Part shown: in pieces, positions 8,305 to 15,768 of the stretch
Layout of the letters: each line of letters starts with the position of its first letter
Position numbering within the stretch: position 1 is the first letter of the stretch
DNA from: Lysobacteraceae bacterium
GTDB taxonomy: Bacteria > Pseudomonadota > Gammaproteobacteria > Xanthomonadales > Xanthomonadaceae
NCBI GenBank assembly: GCA_021299355.1
Contig: JAJTGG010000023.1
Span: forward strand, 1-44,988
Length of the DNA stretch: 44,988 nucleotides
Direction: 5' to 3'
Notes under the pieces: model-generated
What the model saw: only the letters and a program-made list of their open reading frames with translations
The model's database searches: none
What the model was told of the DNA's origin: nothing
Position numbers and translations under genes: made by a program

Positions 8305-9687
8305 TTATATCAGCACTGCCCAGCACACGGCGCATACCACCAGCACGCTGACGATATCCAGCCACAGTCCTTCGCGCAGCATGTCCCGGCTACGTACAAA
8401 GCCGGAACCGTAGGCGATGGCGTTCGGCGCCGTGGCTACCGGCAGCATGAAGCCGATGCTGGCGGCCATGGCGGCCGGTAGCATCAGCAACGCCGGTTCA
8501 ATGTTCAGGCCTTTGGCGGCGGCGGCCAGAATCGGCATCAACAGCACCGCGGTTGCGGTGTTGCTGGCAATTTCGGAAAGCAGCACCACGCAGGCGATGA
8601 TGATCACCATCATCAGCAGCACCGGCAGGTGGCCATAAGAAGTCAGCGATCGGCTGATGGCATCGCTGATGCCGCTTTCCTGGAACGCCGTAGCCAGCGC
8701 GATGCCGCCGGCAAACAGCAGCAAGGCGCCCCAAGGAATGCGCATGGCCGCATCCCAGGTCAGCAAGGGTTCCTTTTGGGCATTGCCCGAGGGCACCACC
8801 GCCATCAGCGCCACCGCCAGCAAGGCGACACTGGCATCGTTGGCGCCGGGCAGATTCAACCAGTCACTCCAGCCACCGAAGGGCGCGGCGCGGGTAATCC
8901 AGGCCAGTGCGGTCAGCCCGAAAATCACCAGAACCCGTTTTTCAGCGGAATTCCATCTGCCCATTTCCGGCAACACTGCCGCTGGGCTGCCTTTCAGATT
9001 GCGCGACAGGCCGAAGGCCAGCACTGGCAGCAGAATCAAGAGGATCGGCACGCCGACCTGCATCCAATCGGCGAAATCATAGGCGGTGCCGGTGGCCTGC
9101 TGGTACTGCTGCATGAATACCAGATTGGGCGGCGAACCGATTGGCGTGCCCAGGCCGCCGATACTGGCGGCATAGGCGATGGCCAACACCAGGGGCGTGG
9201 CCAGACGCGGATCTTTATAGTGCTCGATCACGGCATAAGCCACTGGCAACATGATCAGCGTGGTCGCGGTATTCGAGATCCACATGCTGATCAGACCGGT
9301 CGCCAGTACGAAACCGAAGATCAAACCACGTCCGGAATGCCCGCCGACCGAGCGTACCAATGCGAAGGCCAAGCGCCGATGGGCGCCGGAGCGTTCCAGA
9401 GCCCGCGACAGCATGAAGCCGCCCATCAACAGCAGAATAAGTTCGTTGCCCACGCTCTGGGCCACTTGTTTGGCATCCAGAATGCCAAGCACCGGCAGCA
9501 GACCCAGCGGAAGCAGCGCGGTGAATGCCGGATCGACGGCTTCGCTCATCCACCACACGGCGCAAAGTACCGTCAATGCCAGTGTGGCGGCGAATGCAAA
9601 CGGCATTCCTGAAACGTGCGCCAGCGCATACGCGCAAAGCGCCGCCAGCGGACCGAGCCATCGGAAAAATCGGGTAATGGGTGTCAT
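8305..9687 (-). CDS. SLC13/DASS family anion transporter
   Basis: A 460-residue inner-membrane protein with about twelve hydrophobic segments. The two Ser-Asn-Thr motifs that bind substrate and sodium in the divalent anion:Na+ symporter family are present: ISNTATTLIMLPV near residue 138 and ASNTATAVLLMPI near residue 377. A GTPIGSPPN element occurs near residue 180. Family substrates are dicarboxylates such as succinate and malate, or sulfate; succinate-type substrates seem most likely, by inference. The gene is divergent from nhaA, with only 56 bases between starts. Confidence 0.88.
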   Translation of the reverse strand: MTPITRFFRWLGPLAALCAYALAHVSGMPFAFAATLALTVLCAVWWMSEAVDPAFTALLPLGLLPVLGILDAKQVAQSVGNELILLLMGGFMLSRALERSGAHRRLAFALVRSVGGHSGRGLIFGFVLATGLISMWISNTATTLIMLPVAYAVIEHYKDPRLATPLVLAIAYAASIGGLGTPIGSPPNLVFMQQYQQATGTAYDFADWMQVGVPILLILLPVLAFGLSRNLKGSPAAVLPEMGRWNSAEKRVLVIFGLTALAWITRAAPFGGWSDWLNLPGANDASVALLAVALMAVVPSGNAQKEPLLTWDAAMRIPWGALLLFAGGIALATAFQESGISDAISRSLTSYGHLPVLLMMVIIIACVVLLSEIASNTATAVLLMPILAAAAKGLNIEPALLMLPAAMAASIGFMLPVATAPNAIAYGSGFVRSRDMLREGLWLDIVSVLVVCAVCWAVLI

Positions 9688-9708
9688 CGCGGCATCCGTG
9701 ATTTTTAG

Positions 9709-9720
9709 CGATTATAATCG
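9709..9720. promoter_or_regulatory. Palindromic bidirectional -10 region between the anion transporter and nhaA
   Basis: The 12-base perfect palindrome CGATTATAATCG holds TATAAT on both strands (9713-9718 on plus, 9711-9716 on minus). It sits centrally in the 56-base divergent gap. No strong -35 box was found in either direction. Confidence 0.45.
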
Positions 9721-9743
9721 TCCTGACCTTTGAGGACGTTCCC

Positions 9744-10979
9744 ATGCATGCACCACCCCCCGGCTCGCGGCCTGAATCCACCGAATCGCTCGCCATGCAC
9801 CGGCGCGCGCTGGCCGGACTGAACGCCTTCATGAAAATGGAAGCCGCCGGCGGCATCGTACTGGTGTTGGCCACGGTGGTGGCGATGGTGGTGGCCAATT
9901 CGGCCTTGGCTGGCGACTACCAGGCCTGGCTGAACACCCATTTCCGTATCGGCTTCGGCCATCTGGCCCTGGATAAGTCGGTCTCGCATTGGATCAATGA
10001 TGGCCTGATGGTGGTTTTTTTCCTGGTGGTCGGCATGGAGCTCAAGCGCGAGCTGGTCGAAGGCCAGTTTGCCGACAAGGCCAATATCACTCTGCCGGTC
10101 ATCGGAGCCATTGGCGGCATGGCCGTGCCAATGCTGATCTATGCCGGCATGAATGTCGGTGATCCGGCGGCGCTGCATGGGGTGGCCATTCCGGCCGCGA
10201 CCGATATCGCGTTCGCGCTCGGCATCCTGTCCTTGCTGGGCTCCCGGGTGCCGATGGCCCTGAAAATGCTGCTGTTGGCCATCGCCGTGGCCGATGATCT
10301 GGGCGCCATCATTATCATTGCGCTGTTCTATACCGATCATCTGTCGGTGGTCGGGCTGGTGACCGCCTTGGCCCTGACCGGCGTTCTGGCAACCATGAAC
10401 CGCTTCAAGGTCGCCAATCTGGGCCTTTACCTATTCATCGGCTTCCTGCTTTGGCTGGCCGTGCTCAATTCCGGGGTGCACGCCACCATCGCCGGGGTCA
10501 TTCTCGGGCTCATGATTCCCCTGGGTAAGGGCAGCAAGGACGGCTCCTCCGAGGACCTCATGCATGCCCTGCACCCCTGGGTGGCCTTTGCTATCCTGCC
10601 GATTTTTGCCTTTGCCAATGCCGGGGTGCCCTTGGCCGGTCTGGACCCGAAGGACCTGCTGGCCCCGGTACCCCTGGGGATAGCCGCCGGCCTGTTCCTA
10701 GGCAAGCAAATCGGGGTTTTCGGCTTCATCTGGGCCTGTACCCGCTTGAAAATCGCCAAGCTGGACCGCGCCATCAGCTGGAAGACCCTGTTCGGCATGG
10801 CCACCCTCTGCGGCATCGGCTTTACCATGAGCCTGTTTGTCGGCTCCCTGTCCTTCGGTCCGGAGCATGTGGATTACCAGCTCAGCCATCGTCTAGGCAT
10901 CCTGGGGGGCTCCTTATTATCAGCGGTGGTCGGCTATCTGATCCTGCGCCGGGTCCTGCCCGGACATCCCCGGGCCTGA
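9744..10979 (+). CDS. nhaA: Na+/H+ antiporter NhaA
   Basis: A 411-residue inner-membrane antiporter that exports Na+ in exchange for protons. Family landmarks are visible: ATDIAFALGILSLLG near residue 153, followed by the two ion-binding aspartates in AVADDLGAIIIIALFY near residue 183, and KTLFGMATLCGIGFTMSLF in the last third, the NhaA signature around the functional Lys/Gly-rich helices. Length fits the family (about 390-420). The start is backed by GAGG eight bases upstream. It is monocistronic; about 220 bases without a gene follow. Confidence 0.95.
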   Translation: MHAPPPGSRPESTESLAMHRRALAGLNAFMKMEAAGGIVLVLATVVAMVVANSALAGDYQAWLNTHFRIGFGHLALDKSVSHWINDGLMVVFFLVVGMELKRELVEGQFADKANITLPVIGAIGGMAVPMLIYAGMNVGDPAALHGVAIPAATDIAFALGILSLLGSRVPMALKMLLLAIAVADDLGAIIIIALFYTDHLSVVGLVTALALTGVLATMNRFKVANLGLYLFIGFLLWLAVLNSGVHATIAGVILGLMIPLGKGSKDGSSEDLMHALHPWVAFAILPIFAFANAGVPLAGLDPKDLLAPVPLGIAAGLFLGKQIGVFGFIWACTRLKIAKLDRAISWKTLFGMATLCGIGFTMSLFVGSLSFGPEHVDYQLSHRLGILGGSLLSAVVGYLILRRVLPGHPRA

Positions 10980-11198
10980 CCTCCACCCTGGCCGGACCTC
11001 CATACGAGGGGGTATTGCGCTTTTCTAACGAATATTTAATACTGCATTAGACAAAACACTCTAATTGCCCGAAATGGCCTGCCGAGTGCTTGCCGTCGTG
11101 ATGATTTTTGCAGTGTCCGTTTGTTTCCGAAGTGTCAGGAAATACGGTTGCTGCGGAAGATACGGACTCCACATTCAACAATAACTGGAAATAGACCC

Positions 11199-13226
11199 AT
11201 GAAGAAAATGCAACGTTTCGTGCAACGCTCGCCGCTCGCCGCGGCCGTCGCCCTTGGCCTGTTCGCGGCGCCGATGGCACAGGCTTTTGAGTTCGAGAAT
11301 GGCGAACTGAAGGGTAGCCTGGACACCACCGTTTCTTACGGTATTTCCATCCGCACCGAAGATCCGGCCGAAGGCCTGATCGGTAAAGGCACCATCAATC
11401 CGTTGATTGCCCTGCAAGGACAGACCTTGCCGGGCCCGTTGGCTGGTCTGGGTGCTTTCCCGGGCTCTGCAGCGCAGATCGCCGCCCCGGGCCGTTTCTC
11501 CGGCAACCGTGACGACGGCAACATCAAATACGAAAAAGGCGATGCCTTCTCAAACGCCTTCAAGGTTACCTCCGAGCTGGAACTGACTTACCGCGACTGG
11601 GGCTTCTTCACCCGCGCCAGCTACTTCTACGATTTCGAAAACAGCGATCGTGACGACTTCACCAAGGCCGCCAAGGAAAAGGTCGCCAGCGACTTCCGCC
11701 TCTATGACGCCTTCATCTGGAAGAACTATACGCTCGGCGCCAATGACGAAGTCTCCGGTACCATCCGCTTCGGTAAGCAGGTGGTCAGCTGGGGCGAAAG
11801 CACCTTCATCCAGAACGGCATCAACGTGGTCAACCCGGTCGACGTCTCGCGCCTGCGTGTGGCCGGTGCCGAGCTGAAGGAAGCCTTCCTGCCGACCAAC
11901 ATGCTGTTCGCCTCGACCAAGTTCAGCGAATCGGTGTCGATGGAAGCTTACTATCAGTTTGACTGGAAACCGACCGAAATCGACCCGTCCGGCACCTACT
12001 TCAGCAGCAATGACTTCGCCTCGCCGGGCGGTACCTACATCATGCTCGGTTTCGGTACCGTCACCCAGCCGGTGAACAACCCGGAAAACTTCGCCAGCAC
12101 CTGTATTCTGGGCAAGCCGGCCGCAGGCCAGACCAATGTCGCCAACTCCGACCGCTTCGCTGAGCTGTCCGCGATTTATGGCCCGACAACCGCTGCCGCC
12201 CTGTTGGCATCGTCCTGCGGCGCCGCCGGTGCCCGTCTGGCAGACAACGATGCCCGTGACTCCGGCCAGTTCGGCTTGGCCCTGCGCTGGTATGCCGAAG
12301 CTCTGAACCAGACCGAATTCGGTTTCTACGCCATGAACTACCACAGCCGCCTGCCGTTGTTGTCGGGTCGTGCTGCTAATGTCATCCTGCCGGCTCCGGC
12401 CGCCAACTCGGCTGCGCTGATCGTTGAATACCCCGAAGACATCCACCTGTTCGGCGTCAGCTTCAATACCACCCTGCCGGGTGGCGTGGCTTGGCAGGGC
12501 GAGGTCAGCTATCGTCCGAATATGCCGTTGCAGCTCGATGACGTGGAAGTGCTGTTCGCCGGCCTGAGCCCGATCAACCAGGCTTTGGCTGCCAGTGGCG
12601 CGCCGAAAGCCGCTTTTTTCTGCAGCCAGTTGTTGCCGGGTTGCACCTCGGTTGCCCCGGGCGCTTATGTAAAAGGCTGGCGTGAACATGAAGTGACCCA
12701 GTTGCAGATGACCTTTACCAAAGCATTCAGCTCGGTGCTCGGTGCCGAACAGATTGCCCTGGTCGGTGAACTCGGTGGTAATCTGCCCGAAAAATCGGTC
12801 ATGCGTTATGAAGGCGAAGGTACCGATACCGGTGGCGGTTGTGATGTCGGCGATGTTCTGGCCGGCCTGCCAGGCAGCGCGCTGTCGTCGGGCTGTCTGC
12901 GCAATCCGCTGACCCAAGTGGGCGGCTTCCCGACCAACTTCTCGTGGGGCTATCGTTTGGCCGCGCGTGCCGATTACAACAGCGTGTTCGGCTCGCCGGT
13001 TACCCTGTCGCCGCGCATCGCGTTCAACCACGACGTCAAAGGCATCACCCCCGGACCGGGCGGCAACTTCCTGGAAGGCCGCAAATCCATCACGGTCGGC
13101 GTGGAAGCCAACTACCTGCAACAATGGGTGTTTGATCTGAGCTACACCGGTTTCAACGGTGGTGGCGAGCTGAACCAGATCTATGACCGCGACTTCTACT
13201 CGTTCTCCGTGAAATATTCGTTCTAA
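11199..13226 (+). CDS. DUF1302 family outer-membrane protein
   Basis: A 675-residue protein with a signal peptide ending AQA (about residue 28) and a body rich in alternating aromatic strands, ending YSFSVKYSF; the terminal Phe is the usual outer-membrane barrel insertion signal. The opening FEFENGELKGSLDTTVSYG and the motif RFGKQVVSWGES are typical of DUF1302. Function is unknown; the family is regularly found beside DUF1329 and MMPL genes and is thought to be the outer-membrane part of a transport system. Codon use leans to CGT/GGT, suggesting strong expression. The start at 11199 is chosen because it gives a proper signal peptide; the open frame extends 26 codons upstream. DUF1329 follows after 21 bases. 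Confidence 0.88.
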   Translation: MKKMQRFVQRSPLAAAVALGLFAAPMAQAFEFENGELKGSLDTTVSYGISIRTEDPAEGLIGKGTINPLIALQGQTLPGPLAGLGAFPGSAAQIAAPGRFSGNRDDGNIKYEKGDAFSNAFKVTSELELTYRDWGFFTRASYFYDFENSDRDDFTKAAKEKVASDFRLYDAFIWKNYTLGANDEVSGTIRFGKQVVSWGESTFIQNGINVVNPVDVSRLRVAGAELKEAFLPTNMLFASTKFSESVSMEAYYQFDWKPTEIDPSGTYFSSNDFASPGGTYIMLGFGTVTQPVNNPENFASTCILGKPAAGQTNVANSDRFAELSAIYGPTTAAALLASSCGAAGARLADNDARDSGQFGLALRWYAEALNQTEFGFYAMNYHSRLPLLSGRAANVILPAPAANSAALIVEYPEDIHLFGVSFNTTLPGGVAWQGEVSYRPNMPLQLDDVEVLFAGLSPINQALAASGAPKAAFFCSQLLPGCTSVAPGAYVKGWREHEVTQLQMTFTKAFSSVLGAEQIALVGELGGNLPEKSVMRYEGEGTDTGGGCDVGDVLAGLPGSALSSGCLRNPLTQVGGFPTNFSWGYRLAARADYNSVFGSPVTLSPRIAFNHDVKGITPGPGGNFLEGRKSITVGVEANYLQQWVFDLSYTGFNGGGELNQIYDRDFYSFSVKYSF

Positions 13227-13247
13227 CACTCCTGGGAGGGATTCTGA

Positions 13248-14615
13248 ATGACTGCAACACATAAAAACAAATTGGCGCTGGCCGTAATGATCAGCGCCGG
13301 TCTCGCCCTGGCTTCGGTGGCCCACGCCAAAGTCGGCGCCGATAAGGCGTCGCAGCTCGGTGGTTCGCTGACGCCGATGGGTGGCGAAACAGCCGGCAAC
13401 GGCGGCGCGATTCCGGCATGGACCGGTGGCATCACCAGGCCGCCGTCGGGCTATAAAGCCGGGATGTTCCATCCGGATCCGTTCGCCGGCGACAAGGTCG
13501 AGTTCAGCATTACTCCGGCTAACTACAAGCAGTACGCCGGCAAACTGACTCCGGGCCAGGAAGCCATGTTCGCGAAGTACAAAACCTTCAAGATGAACGT
13601 GTATCCGACCCGTCGTTCGGCTTCCGCGCCCCAACGCACCTACGATTTCACCAATCGTAACGCCACGCAGTGTGAACTCGTCGCCGGCGGTGAAGGCGTC
13701 AAGAACTGCGCCGAGGGCATTCCGTTCCCGATTCCGCAGAACGGCTATGAAGTCATCTGGAATCACAAGCTGAAATACAAAGGCACCTCGTTCTCCCGTT
13801 TTGCCAATCAGGCGGCCCCTTCAGCTTCGGGTGCATTCACCCTGACCCGTCTGCGTGAAGACGGTCTGGGTCTGTATTACATGCCGGGCAACACCACCGA
13901 AAACATCAACAGCATCCTGCTGTACTTCAAACAGGAAGTACTGGGTCCCGCGCGTCTGGCAGGTCAGGTGCTGCTGGTGCATGAAAGCCTGAACTCGGTG
14001 GCTTCACCCCGCAAAGCCTGGGTCTACAACCCCGGTCAGCGCCGTGTCCGTTTGGCTCCGAACGTGGCTTACGACAATCCGGGTACCGCCACCGACGGTC
14101 TGCGCACCAACGACATGACCGACATGTTCAACGGCGCGATGGACCGCTTCAATTGGAAACTGGTCGGCAAGCAGGAAATGTACGTGCCGTACAACTCCTA
14201 CAAGGCCCACAGCGGTAGCACCAAGGTCAAGGATCTGATCCGTCCGAACCATCTGAATCCGGATTACTTGCGCTATGAGCTGCACCGCGTCTGGGTGGTC
14301 GATGCCACGCTGAAAGCTGGCCAACGCCACATCAATTCGCGCCGTACCTTCTATGTGGACGAAGACAGCTGGCAGATCCTTCTGGTCGATCATTACGACG
14401 GTCAGGGCAAACTGTGGCGCTTCTCGCAGGCCGACAGCATCAACTACTACGAAGTGCCGGTGTTCTGGGCCACGGTCGAAACCCATCACGACCTGAAGTC
14501 CGGACGTTACATCGCCGGTCTGCTCGACAACGAAGACAAGCCGTTCAACTTCGGCTTTAAAAGTGGCCCGAGCGATTACACCCCACAGAACCTCCGCAAC
14601 GAAGGCGTGCGTTGA
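13248..14615 (+). CDS. DUF1329 family periplasmic protein
   Basis: A 455-residue exported protein with a signal peptide ending VAHA (about residue 27) and the DUF1329 opening with GADKASQLGGSLTPMGGE and IPAWTGGIT. Other family features are PNVAYDNPGTATDGLRTNDM and RRTFYVDEDSWQILLVDHYD. Database descriptions often liken DUF1329 to outer-membrane lipoprotein-sorting (LolA/LolB-like) proteins, which suggests binding of a lipidic ligand in the periplasm; there is no direct proof here. It has an excellent GGGAGGG ribosome site 7 bases before the ATG and ends in a terminator, although the cluster seems to continue. Confidence 0.88.
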   Translation: MTATHKNKLALAVMISAGLALASVAHAKVGADKASQLGGSLTPMGGETAGNGGAIPAWTGGITRPPSGYKAGMFHPDPFAGDKVEFSITPANYKQYAGKLTPGQEAMFAKYKTFKMNVYPTRRSASAPQRTYDFTNRNATQCELVAGGEGVKNCAEGIPFPIPQNGYEVIWNHKLKYKGTSFSRFANQAAPSASGAFTLTRLREDGLGLYYMPGNTTENINSILLYFKQEVLGPARLAGQVLLVHESLNSVASPRKAWVYNPGQRRVRLAPNVAYDNPGTATDGLRTNDMTDMFNGAMDRFNWKLVGKQEMYVPYNSYKAHSGSTKVKDLIRPNHLNPDYLRYELHRVWVVDATLKAGQRHINSRRTFYVDEDSWQILLVDHYDGQGKLWRFSQADSINYYEVPVFWATVETHHDLKSGRYIAGLLDNEDKPFNFGFKSGPSDYTPQNLRNEGVR

Positions 14616-14623
14616 TTCAACCA

Positions 14624-14651
14624 AGCCGCGCCTTCGGGCGCGGCTTTCTTT
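14624..14651 (+). terminator. Hairpin terminator within the DUF1302-MMPL cluster
   Basis: AGCCGCGCC-TTCG-GGCGCGGCT followed by TTCTTT, nine base pairs. It separates the two abundant envelope components from the YCF48/MMPL pair and may act as an attenuating terminator that sets unequal expression. Confidence 0.75.
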
Positions 14652-14678
14652 GTGCCCAATCCCATTCGGGAGATCTCT

Positions 14679-15758
14679 ATGGCTAATCGGCCGAAAACAT
14701 CCTGGCGCCTTGTGGGCGCCATTGCATTATTGACGGTGCCGTTCATCGCCCTGTCCCTGGACATCGCCAAAGACGATCCGTCGGTCAGCGATTCCGAAAT
14801 CCTTCCCAAAGCGTCCAGCAGCCTGCTGTTGGATATCGCGCGTACCGATACTGGCTTCGTCGCCGTCGGCGAGCGTGGCCATGTGCTGCTTTCTGCCGAT
14901 GGCAAAAATTGGAAACAGGCCAGCGTGCCGACCCGTTCCACGCTCACCACCGTTTCCGCGCAAGGCGCGTCGGTGTGGGCTGCCGGCCATGACGGTGTCA
15001 TTCTTTTCTCTTCCGACTCCGGCCGGACCTGGCAACGCCAGCGTGCCCAGCCGTGGTCGCCGGACAGCCAGGAACTGACCAACGGCTCGCCGGTGCTCGA
15101 CACCCTGTTCACCAGCCCGACCGAGGGCTATGCCGTCGGTGCTTACAGTCTTTTGCTGAAAACCGAGGACGCCGGAACCACCTGGACCGCATTGTCGATC
15201 GGCGGCAATGCGCCCGCAACGGCCGTCGACATGACCGCCAGTGATACCGGCACCTTCGACGACAGCGCACTCGAACTCGGCGCTGAATCCGATCCGCATC
15301 TGAATGCAATCGTGCGCACCGATGGCGGCACCTTGCTGGTCATGGGCGAGCGCGGTGCCGGCTTCCGTTCCGCCGATGGCGGCGCCAGCTGGAGCAAAGT
15401 GCGCCTGCCTTATGCCGGTTCGATGTTCGGTCTGCTGAGTCTTGGCGGTGAGCGCGTATTGGCTTTTGGTCTGCGCGGCAACGTCTATCAAAGCGACAAC
15501 GGCGGCGGCAGCTGGCGTAAGATCGAAAGCAGCACCGACATCAGCTTGATCGGCGGCACGGTCGGTGCCGATGGCACGGTTGTACTGGCCGGCAGCAATG
15601 GCACCCTGCTGGCCCGCCGCGCTGGCGAGGAGGCGTTCACTGCCAAACACATCCAGCTCGGCACCGGCCAGACCCCGGCGCTGTCCGCGGCAGTGGCCAC
15701 CGATGCCGGTTATCTGCTGGCGTCCGATCTGGGCGCCGTCAACAGCAACGTTCAGTGA
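14679..15758 (+). CDS. YCF48-like beta-propeller protein
   Basis: A 359-residue protein with an N-terminal hydrophobic segment (residues 9-28, signal peptide or anchor) and a propeller built from Asp-box repeats. Five S/T-x-D-x-G-x-x-W-type elements are visible: SADGKNW, SSDSGRTW, TEDAGTTW, SADGGASW and SDNGGGSW. YCF48 proteins assist photosystem II assembly in cyanobacteria; in heterotrophs the fold recurs next to MMPL/DUF1302 genes, where it is probably an accessory subunit in the periplasm. The start at 14679 has GGGAGA upstream; nine more codons precede it in frame but overlap the terminator region. The MMPL gene starts 10 bases after its stop. Confidence 0.82.
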   Translation: MANRPKTSWRLVGAIALLTVPFIALSLDIAKDDPSVSDSEILPKASSSLLLDIARTDTGFVAVGERGHVLLSADGKNWKQASVPTRSTLTTVSAQGASVWAAGHDGVILFSSDSGRTWQRQRAQPWSPDSQELTNGSPVLDTLFTSPTEGYAVGAYSLLLKTEDAGTTWTALSIGGNAPATAVDMTASDTGTFDDSALELGAESDPHLNAIVRTDGGTLLVMGERGAGFRSADGGASWSKVRLPYAGSMFGLLSLGGERVLAFGLRGNVYQSDNGGGSWRKIESSTDISLIGGTVGADGTVVLAGSNGTLLARRAGEEAFTAKHIQLGTGQTPALSAAVATDAGYLLASDLGAVNSNVQ

Positions 15759-15768
15759 GGCCGCAGTC

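Noticed and set aside
11550-13766. A 738-codon open frame on the minus strand across DUF1302 and the start of DUF1329.
   Set aside because: It is antisense to two genes with clear family matches, has no domain I recognise and is rich in Gly, Arg, His and Gln, as expected from the codon bias of the real strand.
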